Shown piece after piece: positions 14,546-22,601 of a stretch of 33,306 bases of DNA. How positions within the stretch are numbered: position 1 is the stretch's first letter; each line of letters begins with the position of its first letter. Origin of the DNA: Dehalococcoidia bacterium (GTDB lineage Bacteria; Chloroflexota; Dehalococcoidia; Tepidiformales; Tepidiformaceae). Position numbers and translations under genes: made by a program. Below the pieces are notes generated by a model. The model saw only the letters and a list, made by a program, of their open reading frames with translations. It was not told the origin of the DNA and did not search any database. The DNA lies in assembly GCA_020853755.1 (NCBI GenBank), contig JADYYG010000055.1, forward strand, positions 1-33,306, given 5' to 3'.

Positions 14546-15313
14546 TTAACTCTTCGAAAGCACCAGTTGCAGTTCCATGATGCCGTGGTCTTCGATACTG
14601 AGGACCGATGCACCCCGCGGCTTCTCGATGTCATAGTCCGCGAACTTGATATCGATCGAGCCGACGACGACTAGCGAGCCGTCCTTCAACTGAGCCTGCG
14701 CAGGCACGGAGACCTCTTTCGTCACACCGTGGAGCGTGAGCTTCCCCTTCAGCGTTACGTCGACTGCCTGGCCCGCGGCGAGGCCCGCAGGAAGAGGCAT
14801 CGCGCCCGAGAGTTCGAACGTCGCGGTCGGGAACTTGCTGGTCTCGATGGCCTGGTTCCGCAACTGGCCGTCGCGCATGTTGATGTCGCTTTTCAGCTGG
14901 GTCAGGTCGGCCGTGATCTTCGCCGATTTCACCTCGGTCTCGGTCAGCACCACCGAGCCGGTGACGGCCGAGGTGCGTCCGACAGCGGTGGCCGTGCCCA
15001 CGCGGGCCAACTCTTCGACAACCCGGTAACCGAGGAAGTTCGTCTTGCTGGTGTCAGGCGCCCATGTCCCGGCCAGACCCGGGGTCGTCGAACTCCCGCC
15101 GCCTGCCGTCGTAGAAGCTGCGGAGCTGTTCGATGCCTGTACCGTCGTGGAGGCTTTCGCCGTTGGCGAACTGAGCGAACTGACCGCGTCTTCCAGGTTC
15201 ACCTTCGCCGGTTCGTCGCTGCGCAACAGGAAGAACCACACCGCAAACACACCCAGGACCGCAACGGCCACAAGCCCGCCCGCGGCGCCAAGCAACACCT
15301 TCCGATTCCCCAT
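14546..15313 (-). CDS. Membrane-anchored YceI family protein
   Basis: A 255-residue protein. Residues 7-30 form an N-terminal membrane anchor (LLGAAGGLVAVAVLGVFAVWFFLL), then a Ser/Thr/Ala-rich linker to about 75. The rest is the YceI lipocalin-like barrel that binds polyisoprenoid-type lipids: GTWAPDTSKTNFLGYRV, LTETEVKSAKITADL, LTLHGVTKEVSVP and VVGSIDIKFADYDI. The domain is outside the membrane. ATG 15313 has AGGACG 9 nt upstream; a longer in-frame reading to 15358 is less supported. Ligand and role unknown. No clear promoter was found in 15314-15470. Confidence 0.87.
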   Translation of the reverse strand: MGNRKVLLGAAGGLVAVAVLGVFAVWFFLLRSDEPAKVNLEDAVSSLSSPTAKASTTVQASNSSAASTTAGGGSSTTPGLAGTWAPDTSKTNFLGYRVVEELARVGTATAVGRTSAVTGSVVLTETEVKSAKITADLTQLKSDINMRDGQLRNQAIETSKFPTATFELSGAMPLPAGLAAGQAVDVTLKGKLTLHGVTKEVSVPAQAQLKDGSLVVVGSIDIKFADYDIEKPRGASVLSIEDHGIMELQLVLSKS

Positions 15314-15472
15314 AGTTCGTCCTGCCTTCCCTGCCAGCCTTGTTTCGGCTAATGCCACACCGGCGTTCGCCAGTGTCCCGGCGGTTCCTTAAGAAGAGAT
15401 TTGAACCGCTGGCCTGGGTGAAGACTTTGACACGTTTCTAGTAAAGGTCTCGATACCTTCACGGGAACAGCA

Positions 15473-15502
15473 AACGGCCCGCCAGATTACTGGCGGGCCG
15501 TT
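15473..15502 (-). terminator. Terminator downstream of the alcohol dehydrogenase
   Basis: A 13-bp perfect inverted repeat (AACGGCCCGCCAG at 15473-15485 and its complement at 15490-15502, loop 15486-15489) lies 44 bp beyond the adh stop. On the minus strand it is followed by TGCTGTTCCC, a poor U-run, but position and stem are typical. Confidence 0.7.
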
Positions 15503-15545
15503 CGGTGAAGGTTCTCCCTGCCGGCGCAAACGCGCCCCGGCCGCA

Positions 15546-16622
15546 TCAGAACATGATGACGCTACGGTTCACTTCGCCGCCCTTGAGCGCGTCGTACGCC
15601 TCGTTGATCTGGCCGAGTTCGTAGCGGCGCGAGATCAGTTCGTCGATCTTCAGGCGCTTCTGGCGGTAGAGCTCCATCAGCCACGGCATGTCGTAGGTCT
15701 GACGCGTCGAGCCGTAGTAGCTGCCGACGATGCCCTTCTCACCCAGGAACGAGATCCCGGCTGCCGGCAGCGTGAGCTCTTCCATCAGCGGCAACATGCC
15801 GACGACAACGGCCTGGCCGCCGCGCTTGGCCATCGCGAAGCACTGCTGGGCCGTCTTCATCAGGCCGATGGCTTCGAACGCGTAATCGACGCCGCCGCCG
15901 GTCATGCCCGTCACCTGGGCCACGGCGTCGCCAGACGAAGCATCGACAACGTCGGTCGCTCCGAACTCCTTCGCCGCCGCGAGCTTCGATTCAACGAGGT
16001 CGACGGCGATGATACGTGAGGCCCCGGCGAGCTTGGCGCCCTGGATGATATTCAGGCCTACGCCGCCGCAGCCGACGACGGCAACCGTCTGGCCGACCTG
16101 CAGCTTGACGGTGTTCGTCACGGCGCCGACGCCGGTCATGACGCTGCAGCCAACGAGAGCGGCCACTTCCATCGGCACACCATCGGGCACACGGACGCAC
16201 GCCTTGTTGCTCACGAGCTGGTATTCGCAGAACGCCGACATGCCGGCGAACTGCGGGAGCGGCTGGCCGTTCAGCTTGACCCGGCCCATCCGGTTCAGCG
16301 ACTGGCCGTTGGAGCAGAGGTTCGGGCGGCCGGTGATGCAGTTGTCGCAGGCCCCGCAAGACTGAACGAAGGCGACGACCACGCGGTCGCCGGGCTTGAC
16401 GTTCGTCACGGCGGAACCGACCTTCTCGACGACGCCGGCCGACTCGTGGCCAAGCACGACTGGCATCGGGCACATCCACTTGCCTTCCATGAAGTGAAGG
16501 TCGGAGTGGCAGACGCCTGTGGCGGCAGTCTTGATCAGGACTTCATCGGCCTGCGGCTCATCGAGTTCGATGTTTTCGATGACGAGTGGCTGGTTCGGCG
16601 CGTAGAGCACGGCAGCTTTCAT
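15546..16622 (-). CDS. Zinc-dependent alcohol dehydrogenase family protein (MDR)
   Basis: A 358-residue medium-chain dehydrogenase. TGVCHSDLHFMEGKWM and LGHESAGVVEKVG give the catalytic zinc ligands Cys and His. CGACDNCITGRPNLC holds the four Cys of the structural zinc. The coenzyme site is AVVGCGGVGLNIIQGAKLAGA, with a later Asp in IIAVDLVESKLAAAKEFGA, suggesting NAD preference. It oxidises alcohols or reduces aldehydes; the substrate is not determined by sequence. AGGAGG lies about 14 nt before the ATG and a TTGACA promoter lies further upstream. It is single, with a terminator after it. Confidence 0.92.
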   Translation of the reverse strand: MKAAVLYAPNQPLVIENIELDEPQADEVLIKTAATGVCHSDLHFMEGKWMCPMPVVLGHESAGVVEKVGSAVTNVKPGDRVVVAFVQSCGACDNCITGRPNLCSNGQSLNRMGRVKLNGQPLPQFAGMSAFCEYQLVSNKACVRVPDGVPMEVAALVGCSVMTGVGAVTNTVKLQVGQTVAVVGCGGVGLNIIQGAKLAGASRIIAVDLVESKLAAAKEFGATDVVDASSGDAVAQVTGMTGGGVDYAFEAIGLMKTAQQCFAMAKRGGQAVVVGMLPLMEELTLPAAGISFLGEKGIVGSYYGSTRQTYDMPWLMELYRQKRLKIDELISRRYELGQINEAYDALKGGEVNRSVIMF

Positions 16623-16655
16623 TTGACGGGGCTCCTCCTTCTATGAAGCACGAGG

Positions 16656-16684
16656 ATTCTTGGACACCCTCTTGGGGCTGTCAA
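16656..16684 (-). promoter_or_regulatory. Promoter of the alcohol dehydrogenase
   Basis: On the minus strand TTGACA (16684-16679) is a perfect -35, then 17 bp, then AAGAAT (16661-16656), which matches 4 of 6 of -10. The 5' leader of about 27 nt carries the AGGAGG ribosome site. Confidence 0.6.
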
Positions 16685-16727
16685 ACACGAACCCGAACCC
16701 GGTTCACGCACAGCGCAGGCAGGCGCC

Positions 16728-17537
16728 TCAGAACGGCAGGCGGAGAGGACCCGCCCTCACGGTGAAGCGCGCCACCGTCTGCGGGTTTCGTTCGGCCCAG
16801 CGTTCGAATACGAGCGCGAGACCGAACGAGAGGGTGACCATCAGCGCGCCCGCCACCATATCCACGAAATAGTGGTTCCCGGTCACGACGATTGCCCACC
16901 ACATGAGCGCTCCGAACCCGGCAGCGGCCAGCCGCACCGCCCACGGCTTCCACGTCCACCAGACCCCGGCGACTGCCAGCGAAATCCAGCCGAAATGGTA
17001 CGACGGCACCGCCGCATACCAGTTCGCGAGCACTCCCGGCTTGGTCCGGGCATCCGCCGGGATGGTGTCGAAGATACCCATCGGGTATCCGGCGCTGCCC
17101 ATCAGGCGCGGCGGCGTCACCGGGAACACGGCGTAGATCGGGATGGCGAGGAACGCTGAAATCAGGATGGCGTTACGGATCAGGCGATGCTTCCGGATGT
17201 CGGCGAGGAAGAACGCGAACCCGATGACCACCAGCAGCGGCATGTGCAGCGTGAGGTAGGTGAAGTTCGCGAGGTCCACGAGGGTCGAATCACCAATCGC
17301 AGCGCGCTGCCAGGACGGCTCATGAAACACCCCCAGCGACTGTTCGAAGTCGATGATCCGGAACGCATTACGCGTTGCCAGTTCAATGCGGTCGTCAGGA
17401 AGGCCGCGCCCGAGGAAGTACAGGGCGAAGAGCGCGATGAAGACCAGCATGTCGACGCCGAACCACACTGCGCGCGTGATGAAGCGAACCAGCCATGCCG
17501 GCAGTGACGCACTCGGAGTTGCTTCGAACTCGGCCAC
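16728..17537 (-). CDS. PAP2-superfamily membrane phosphatase/inositolphosphotransferase-like protein
   Basis: A 269-residue integral membrane protein with several helices (for example VDMLVFIALFALYFLG and LLVVIGFAFFLADI). The PAP2 catalytic elements are visible: PVTPPRLM, AAVPSYHFGW with the His, and VVTGNHYFVDMVAGALM with the second His and Asp. Such proteins dephosphorylate lipid phosphates or transfer head groups. The closest recognisable subgroup is the PAP2_3 group related to inositol phosphorylceramide synthase, so a lipid transferase is possible. GTG 17537 has GGAGG 6 nt upstream, and TACTAT (17568-17573, -) is a possible -10. Confidence 0.85.
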   Translation of the reverse strand: MAEFEATPSASLPAWLVRFITRAVWFGVDMLVFIALFALYFLGRGLPDDRIELATRNAFRIIDFEQSLGVFHEPSWQRAAIGDSTLVDLANFTYLTLHMPLLVVIGFAFFLADIRKHRLIRNAILISAFLAIPIYAVFPVTPPRLMGSAGYPMGIFDTIPADARTKPGVLANWYAAVPSYHFGWISLAVAGVWWTWKPWAVRLAAAGFGALMWWAIVVTGNHYFVDMVAGALMVTLSFGLALVFERWAERNPQTVARFTVRAGPLRLPF

Positions 17538-17649
17538 GGGCGGCCTCCGTACGGGACGTCAGGGGCGATAGTACTCCGGGGTTAATTGGGTTTGCCTCAC
17601 CAATTTGGGTGGGATTGCGTATACCAATCGCAAAATCTGCGCGGACTCT

Positions 17650-18090
17650 CTACCGGCCGGCTCCAAGGTGGTCGAGCAGCAGGTTTACCGCAACCGTGTA
17701 GCCGCCGCGACCGAGCCCGGTGACCTGCCCGATGCACACGGGGGAGATCAGCGACCGGTGGCGGAAGCCCTCGCGCGCGTGCGTGTTCGAAATGTGCACT
17801 TCGACCACGGGGAGCGTGATTGCCTCGATGGCGTCCCGGAGGGCGACCGATGTGTGCGTGTACGCCCCGGCGTTGATGACGACACCATCCGCGAGCTTCC
17901 GCTGCTCGTGGAGGAAGTCGATGATGCCGCCCTCGTGGTTCGACTGGAAGCAGAGCACCGCCGCACCGCGCGCCCCTGCCGCGGCGGCGACGTCCCCTTC
18001 GATGTCGAGCAGCGTGGTGCGGCCGTAGACCTCGGGCTTTCGCTCTCCGAGCAAGTTGAGGTTCGGGCCGTGCACGAGGAGCAGGTTCAC
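17650..18090 (-). CDS. aroQ: Type II 3-dehydroquinate dehydratase
   Basis: AroQ converts 3-dehydroquinate to 3-dehydroshikimate in aromatic amino acid synthesis. The 146 residues carry HGPNLNLLGERKPEVYG with the catalytic Tyr22, FQSNHEGGIIDFLHE, INAGAYTHTSVALRDA, and VEVHISNTHAREGFR. Length is normal for the dodecameric type II enzyme. GTG 18090 starts immediately before NLLLVHG, and a CAGAAT box 6 nt upstream suggests a leaderless transcript. It follows the recombinase gene on the same strand by 70 bp. Other shikimate genes are not in the window. Confidence 0.96.
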   Translation of the reverse strand: MNLLLVHGPNLNLLGERKPEVYGRTTLLDIEGDVAAAAGARGAAVLCFQSNHEGGIIDFLHEQRKLADGVVINAGAYTHTSVALRDAIEAITLPVVEVHISNTHAREGFRHRSLISPVCIGQVTGLGRGGYTVAVNLLLDHLGAGR

Positions 18091-18096
18091 GCGCCG

Positions 18097-18102
18097 ATTC
18101 TG
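18097..18102 (-). promoter_or_regulatory. -10-like box (CAGAAT) 6 nt before the aroQ start
   Basis: On the minus strand CAGAAT ends 6 nt before GTG 18090; it matches 4 of 6 consensus bases. No Shine-Dalgarno precedes the GTG. Confidence 0.4.
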
Positions 18103-18160
18103 AGGCGGAAGGCACTGGCTTGTCGAACCATCATCCGCGGCAGGTTCGGCGAAGACGGAA

Positions 18161-19147
18161 TCAGGCTGACCGCGCCCGCCGGCCTCGCCGGGGGCCCTCG
18201 AGCGCCTGTTCCGCGAGCTTCTCCCAGGCAGCCGCGCTAACTGCCGCCTGGCGAGCCTGGCTGACATGCGTGTAGATCTGGGTCGTGTTCGCTGAACTGT
18301 GGCCAAGCAGGTCCTGGACAATGCGCAGGTCGGCGCCGCCGTCGAGCAGGTGGGTCGCAAACGAGTGCCGCAGCAGGTGGGGATGCACGTCCACGCTGAT
18401 ACCTGCTGCCATCGCGTGGTGCTTGATGATCGACTGCACAGACCGTGCGGTGAGTCGCCCGCCGAACCGGTTGAGGAAGAGCGCCGGCCCGGGCTTTCGC
18501 CCAACCTTGCCGGATGCGGCTGCATGCAACCACGGCCGCCCGGCTTCGAGGTACCGTTCTAGCGCCTGCATCGCTGGTTCGCCGAACAAGACCACCCGCT
18601 CCTTTGCGCCCTTGCCGTGGATGATGGCCTCGCCCTGGCCGAGGTCGACCTGGCCCAGGTCGAGCGACACCAGTTCCGAAATGCGCAACCCTCCGCCGTA
18701 GAGCAGTTCGAACATGGCGCGGTCGCGCAGTCCAGCCGGCGTCTCTGTGGACGGCTGCTGCATCAGCAGGTCCAGCGTCGCCGGGTCGATGACCTTGGGC
18801 AGCCGCTTCGGCCGCTTCGGCAGGGCCACGCCGTACAGCTGGTCGCGCTCCGTGGCGCCTTCGGCCAGGAGATACTTGTAGAAGCCGTGCACGGTGCTGG
18901 TCCGTCGGGTGAGCGACGCCGATGCCATCCCGGCGTCCTTCAGCTCGGTAAGGTACTCCCGGAAGAGCGCCCGCGTGGCCGACAGCGGCTCCAGTTCTCG
19001 CTCGGCGCACCAGCGCAGGAACGCGCCGATATCGTTCCGGTAGTTGCGAATCGTGTAGGGCGACCGGTTGCCGACTGCCGACAGTTCCCGCAGGTAGGCG
19101 TCGAGAAACGCATCCGCGGTCTTGTGGGGCGCGCCGGCAGTGGCCAT
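18161..19147 (-). CDS. xer: Tyrosine recombinase, XerC/XerD type
   Basis: A 328-residue site-specific recombinase. The N-terminal SAM-like DNA-binding domain spans about 10-105 (LSAVGNRSPYTIRNYRNDI). The catalytic domain has Arg155 (GGGLRISELVSL), Lys179 (IIHGKGAKERVVLFG), His257 and Arg260 (HPHLLRHSFATHLL), His283 (DLLGHSS) and nucleophile Tyr292 (IYTHV). All are intact, and the length fits Xer resolvases that undo chromosome dimers. No att repeats, integrase-borne cargo or element boundary was seen around it, so a housekeeping Xer is more likely than a phage integrase. A CAGAAT box lies 5 nt before the ATG. XerC versus XerD cannot be decided. Confidence 0.93.
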   Translation of the reverse strand: MATAGAPHKTADAFLDAYLRELSAVGNRSPYTIRNYRNDIGAFLRWCAERELEPLSATRALFREYLTELKDAGMASASLTRRTSTVHGFYKYLLAEGATERDQLYGVALPKRPKRLPKVIDPATLDLLMQQPSTETPAGLRDRAMFELLYGGGLRISELVSLDLGQVDLGQGEAIIHGKGAKERVVLFGEPAMQALERYLEAGRPWLHAAASGKVGRKPGPALFLNRFGGRLTARSVQSIIKHHAMAAGISVDVHPHLLRHSFATHLLDGGADLRIVQDLLGHSSANTTQIYTHVSQARQAAVSAAAWEKLAEQALEGPRRGRRARSA

Positions 19148-19191
19148 AACGGATTCTGTTTCGTTAAGTGGTTAGACGCGACCGCGCGGAG

Positions 19192-19197
19192 TATCGT
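19192..19197 (+). promoter_or_regulatory. -10-like box (TATCGT) 6 nt before the 19204 start
   Basis: TATCGT ends 6 nt before GTG 19204. It supports this GTG as start instead of the in-frame GTG at 19168. Confidence 0.4.
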
Positions 19198-19203
19198 GGC
19201 CCC

Positions 19204-20109
19204 GTGGCCAGTGCGCCCGCCATCCAAACGCGCAAACTCACCAGGAAGTTCGGGAACCTCGTCGCCGTCGATCACCTCGACCTCGACGTCGAACCGGGCG
19301 AGATCTTTGGCTTCCTCGGCCCGAACGGCGCAGGCAAGACCACGACGATTCGGATGCTGCTCGATTTCATCCGGCCCACAGCCGGGCGGAGCCTGCTGCT
19401 TGGCGGTTCCGGCGCCGACCCGGCGATCCGGGCGCGCGTTGGCTACCTCCCGGCAGCCCTCCCCCTGAACCGGCGGTACAACGGGACGACGGCCCTCGCG
19501 TTCCTCCAGGAGCTGCGTGGCGGGAACCATGAGGCCCGCGCGAAAGTGCTGGCCGCCCGCTTCCGCCTCGACCTCACGCGGCCGTTCGGGGAGCTGTCGA
19601 CCGGCAACCGCCGGAAGCTCGGCATCGTCCAGGCCTTCATGCACCAGCCGGACCTCCTCATCCTCGATGAGCCAACATCGGGGCTGGACCCGCTGTTGCA
19701 GGCCGAGTTCCAGGCCCTCGTCCTCGAAGTTGCGGCCGCGGGCGCTACCGTCTTCCTTTCGTCCCACATGCTCCCCGAAGTCGAAGCCCTTGCCAGCCGG
19801 ATCGCTATCATCCGCAACGGCCGCCTTGCGGTGGTTGCCACCATGGACGAACTCCGGGCCCGCGCGCGTCACCGCATCGTCTTCAGCATCGATGGCCCGT
19901 TCGACGCGGGCGTCTTCCGTAACCTCCCGGGAGTGGTCGAGGTCACGGTCAGCGGCCAGGACCTGACCGTCGTGGCAGAAGGGAGCATCGACGCCGTGAT
20001 CAAAGCGGCGGCAACGCTCACGGTGACGAGGCTCGAAACGCCCGGCGACGACCTGGCCGAAATCTTCCGCGCTTTCTACGAGGGCGGTGAAAGCGAGGTT
20101 GAACGATGA
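19204..20109 (+). CDS. ABC transporter ATP-binding protein
   Basis: A 301-residue ATPase of an ABC-2 type transporter. Walker A is GPNGAGKTTTI (about residue 39), signature LSTGNRRKLGIVQA, Walker B LLILDEPTSGLDP, and H-loop SSHMLPEVEAL. The C-terminal 80 residues, after about 215, form the extension common in exporter ATPases of this type. The signature has Thr-Gly-Asn instead of the more usual Gly-Gly-Gln, which is tolerated in this subgroup. GTG 19204 is chosen because a TATCGT box ends 6 nt before. It overlaps the permease gene by ATGA. Substrate unknown. Confidence 0.92.
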   Translation: MASAPAIQTRKLTRKFGNLVAVDHLDLDVEPGEIFGFLGPNGAGKTTTIRMLLDFIRPTAGRSLLLGGSGADPAIRARVGYLPAALPLNRRYNGTTALAFLQELRGGNHEARAKVLAARFRLDLTRPFGELSTGNRRKLGIVQAFMHQPDLLILDEPTSGLDPLLQAEFQALVLEVAAAGATVFLSSHMLPEVEALASRIAIIRNGRLAVVATMDELRARARHRIVFSIDGPFDAGVFRNLPGVVEVTVSGQDLTVVAEGSIDAVIKAAATLTVTRLETPGDDLAEIFRAFYEGGESEVER

Positions 20110-20906
20110 TACTCGCGCGCCGCTTCATCCTCGACCGCTGGCGCACCGACGGTTGGTGGGCGCTCGGCATCGTCGCGATGGTGGCGGTCAACCTGGCCTT
20201 CTTCCCCGGCATCAAGGGCAAAGCCGACCTCGACCAGACCCTGGCGGACTTACCGCCCGCACTCAAGGCGATGTTCGGTGTCGAGTCCGGTATCTCTGTC
20301 GGGTCCGCGGCGGGCTACCTCCAGGCGCAGCTCTTTTCTTCGGTCGCGCCCATCCTGCTCCTTGTCCTTGCCATTTCGCTGGGTTCGGGGGCGATCGGCG
20401 GCGCAGAAGAAGATGGATCGGCCGAGTTCCTCCTGTCGTATCCGGTCAGCCGTCTCCGGTTTCTTGCGGGCCGGTTCGCAGGAGTCTTCGCCGTCATCAC
20501 AGCCCAGACCGTCGTCCTGCTTGCGGCGAACTTCGCCCTCTGTCCGCTCTTCGGGGCGCTCGACGGGGTCAGTGCGGGAGGACTCGTGACGGCCTGTCTC
20601 GGCTGCGGCGCACTGGCCTTGCTGCATGCTTCGATTGCCTTCGCTGCCGGGGCCTGGTTCGGACGCCGCACACCGGCCATCGCCATCGCCAGCGCCGTGG
20701 CGGCCGGCGGTTACGTCCTCCTCGGGTTGTTCTCGGCCATCGATGCGCCTGCTGCTGTCCGCAACCTGACTCCCTGGTACTGGTTCCTCCACGAAAACAT
20801 GCTGGTCAACGGCCCGAACCTCAGCAGTTGGCTGCCGGCCTGCCTTCTATCGCTGGTAATCGCTCTGGCCGTCACCCCGCGTTTCCTCTCCCGCGACCTC
20901 CGCTGA
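20106..20906 (+). CDS. ABC-2 type transporter permease
   Basis: A 266-residue membrane protein with about six hydrophobic segments, among them WWALGIVAMVAVNLAFF at residues 18-34, SSVAPILLLVLAISLGSGA and TVVLLAANFALCPLF. EEDGSAEFLLSYPVSR is the coupling-like segment seen in ABC-2 permeases that work with a nearby ATPase. It overlaps that ATPase gene by 4 bp. Together they form an exporter of undetermined substrate, possibly a drug or lipid. No substrate-binding protein is present, as is expected for exporters. Confidence 0.87.
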   Translation: MILARRFILDRWRTDGWWALGIVAMVAVNLAFFPGIKGKADLDQTLADLPPALKAMFGVESGISVGSAAGYLQAQLFSSVAPILLLVLAISLGSGAIGGAEEDGSAEFLLSYPVSRLRFLAGRFAGVFAVITAQTVVLLAANFALCPLFGALDGVSAGGLVTACLGCGALALLHASIAFAAGAWFGRRTPAIAIASAVAAGGYVLLGLFSAIDAPAAVRNLTPWYWFLHENMLVNGPNLSSWLPACLLSLVIALAVTPRFLSRDLR

Positions 20907-20937
20907 GTGTCCACGAGTCGCATCGGGGTGAACCCTC

Positions 20938-20953
20938 CTTCACGTTTGTGAAG
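20938..20953 (+). repeat. Perfect inverted repeat upstream of the FlgM-like gene
   Basis: CTTCAC-GTTT-GTGAAG is a 6-bp stem with a 4-base centre, about 90 bp before the ATG at 21042, in a 135-bp gap. It may be an operator; no regulator is adjacent. It is short enough to occur by chance. Confidence 0.35.
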
Positions 20954-21041
20954 AATCCGACAGAACCCTGTTAGAACCCCTCAAGAAACCTCTTCAACCT
21001 GTCGTCACCTCAGATGTAACCGTTTTGGAGGGCGCAGCACC

Positions 21042-21308
21042 ATGGCGAACACCGGCCAGTCACCAGAGAGCAACGAACGGCAACCGGTCACGTTTGACCC
21101 GCGGGCCCGGAAGGTCAGGGAACTGCGCCGGCTGGTCCGCGAAGGGCTGTACCGGCCAGACCCGGCCGAGGTGGCCGCCGCCATCCTCCGCGAATGGGCG
21201 GCCGACGCGGACGACCAACCGCGACCGGATGGCGCGACATTCGCCGAACGATTCGTCGTAACCCCGGGTGCGCCAGAGCCATCGCGGGATGTCGCCCTGC
21301 CGGCCTGA
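21042..21308 (+). CDS. Small FlgM-like protein (possible anti-sigma factor)
   Basis: An 88-residue acidic protein. Residues 22-51 (RKVRELRRLVREGLYRPDPAEVAAAILREW, cited in part) contain the arrangement typical of the FlgM sigma-28-binding core: V-x-x-L-R-x-x-(V/I)-x-x-G-x-Y, then P-D-x-x-x-(V/I)-A-x-A-(I/M)-L. The termini are likely disordered, as in FlgM. FlgM binds FliA and is exported through the flagellum. No flagellar gene is seen here, so this could be a non-flagellar homologue or a similar short helical protein. GGAGG lies about 10 nt before ATG, so the start is sound. It is expressed separately from dprA, which has its own box. Confidence 0.65.
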   Translation: MANTGQSPESNERQPVTFDPRARKVRELRRLVREGLYRPDPAEVAAAILREWAADADDQPRPDGATFAERFVVTPGAPEPSRDVALPA

Positions 21309-21334
21309 GCAGCGCCTCTCGGGCGGCGAGGCTG

Positions 21335-21340
21335 TAGAGT
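21335..21340 (+). promoter_or_regulatory. -10 box (TAGAGT) 7 nt before the dprA start
   Basis: TAGAGT ends 7 nt before GTG 21348; no Shine-Dalgarno is seen. Confidence 0.4.
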
Positions 21341-21347
21341 TCGCGCT

Positions 21348-22490
21348 GTGGAGCCGAATCCGGAACTGCCGTATTGGCTGGCGTTACGCCGGGCGGGCCT
21401 CGGGTCCACGAACTTCGCCCTCCTCCTCGCCACGTTCAAAACAGTCGAAGCCGCCTGGGCTGCCTCGCCCGAAGCGCTGGCTGCCGCCGGTATCGACCGC
21501 CAGTACGTCCGTGCCGTCGCCAAAGCGCGCAGCACGTTCGACCCGGACGCCGAGCTTTCGCTGATGGAACGGCACGGTGCGCGCGCCCTGACCTGGCTCG
21601 ACGACGCCTTTCCGAAGAGCCTGCGCGACATTCCCCAGAGCCCGCCGGTCCTCTTCGTCCGTGGCAACGCAGGTCCGGAGTTCGAACAGGCCGTCGCGGT
21701 CGTCGGTACCCGCCACGTCACGCCTTACGGGCGGCAGGCGGCGGAGCAGTTCTGTTCGGTGCTGGCCACCTCCGGGGTCGCCATCATCAGCGGCCTCGCC
21801 CGCGGTGTTGACGCCATCGCCCACCGGGTCGCAATCGAAAATGGAGCGCCGACGGTGGCCGTGCTCGCCGGCGGCATCGATCAGGTCTACCCGCGCGAAA
21901 ACGCCGGCCTCGCCGAACGCATCGTCGAGAACGGCTGCCTCGTGAGCGAGTATCCGGTGAGCATCCCGGCCCGCCGGGACTACTTCCCGCGAAGGAACCG
22001 CATCCTCTCCGGGCTGGCCAGCGCAACACTGCTGGTGGAAGCGGGCGAAGGCAGCGGTGCACTGCACACCGCAAACTGGGCGTTCGAACAGGGCCGCGAC
22101 GTCTTCGCCATCCCCGGCAGCATCTTCAGCCGCCAGAGCCAGGGCACAAACCAGCTCATCCGTGAGAACACGGCAAAGCTCGTCGCCACCCCTGAGCAGC
22201 TCTGCCAGGAGCTGAACCTGCGGAGCAGCGGCGCACAGCCGCCAATGCGGTTTGAAGCGCCCCAGCCCGCGCTCTTCGAACGCCCGCAGGCCCCGGACGC
22301 GCCGAAGCCAGCCACCAGGGCCGCTGACTCCCATCCGCTCGTCCGGCTCCTCGCCGATGGCCCCTTGCACATCGACGAAATCGCGCGGACCGCAGGCCAG
22401 CCGATCGCCGACGTCAGTGCGGCCCTCCAGATCCTGGAACTCGAAGGCCGCGTCCGCAGCACGGCCCCGATGACCTACGCGAGCGCCTGA
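21348..22490 (+). CDS. dprA: DNA processing protein DprA
   Basis: DprA loads RecA on incoming single-stranded DNA during natural transformation; it is also found in non-competent bacteria. The 380 residues show an N-terminal HhH/SAM-like region (to about 70), the Rossmann-type core with VVGTRHVTPYG, IISGLARGVDAIAHRVA, VLAGGIDQVYPREN and YFPRRNRILSGLA, and a C-terminal winged-helix region from about 325 (LADGPLHIDEIARTAG). GTG 21348 directly precedes the conserved EPNPELPYWLALRRAG. Topoisomerase I follows 111 bp away, an arrangement (dprA-topA) common in many bacteria. All expected core motifs are intact. Confidence 0.95.
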   Translation: MEPNPELPYWLALRRAGLGSTNFALLLATFKTVEAAWAASPEALAAAGIDRQYVRAVAKARSTFDPDAELSLMERHGARALTWLDDAFPKSLRDIPQSPPVLFVRGNAGPEFEQAVAVVGTRHVTPYGRQAAEQFCSVLATSGVAIISGLARGVDAIAHRVAIENGAPTVAVLAGGIDQVYPRENAGLAERIVENGCLVSEYPVSIPARRDYFPRRNRILSGLASATLLVEAGEGSGALHTANWAFEQGRDVFAIPGSIFSRQSQGTNQLIRENTAKLVATPEQLCQELNLRSSGAQPPMRFEAPQPALFERPQAPDAPKPATRAADSHPLVRLLADGPLHIDEIARTAGQPIADVSAALQILELEGRVRSTAPMTYASA

Positions 22491-22601
22491 AACCGCCAGT
22501 TCGCGGGTTCTTCGAATGGGGTGGACTGGACAGAGATCGAAGTCCCTCTCTACTCTCGAAAAACGCGCCGGTCGAACTACACCGGCGAAAGGTTAGATTC
22601 G

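Noticed and set aside
15395..15440. tRNA-like T-loop (GGTTCAAATC on the minus strand)
   Set aside because: No flanking T-stem, anticodon arm or acceptor pairing can be drawn.
15427..15455. TTGACA followed by a weak -10 on the plus strand
   Set aside because: It points at the convergent terminator of the alcohol dehydrogenase with no plus-strand gene downstream; likely chance.
17605..17650. Terminator after aroQ
   Set aside because: Only a 5-bp TTGCG/CGCAA hairpin with a 9-base loop and no U-run on the minus strand; too weak to call.
18161..19147. Xer-type recombinase as sign of an integrated element
   Set aside because: Neighbours are housekeeping genes, no tRNA or direct-repeat attachment site is seen, and all catalytic residues fit a chromosomal Xer enzyme.
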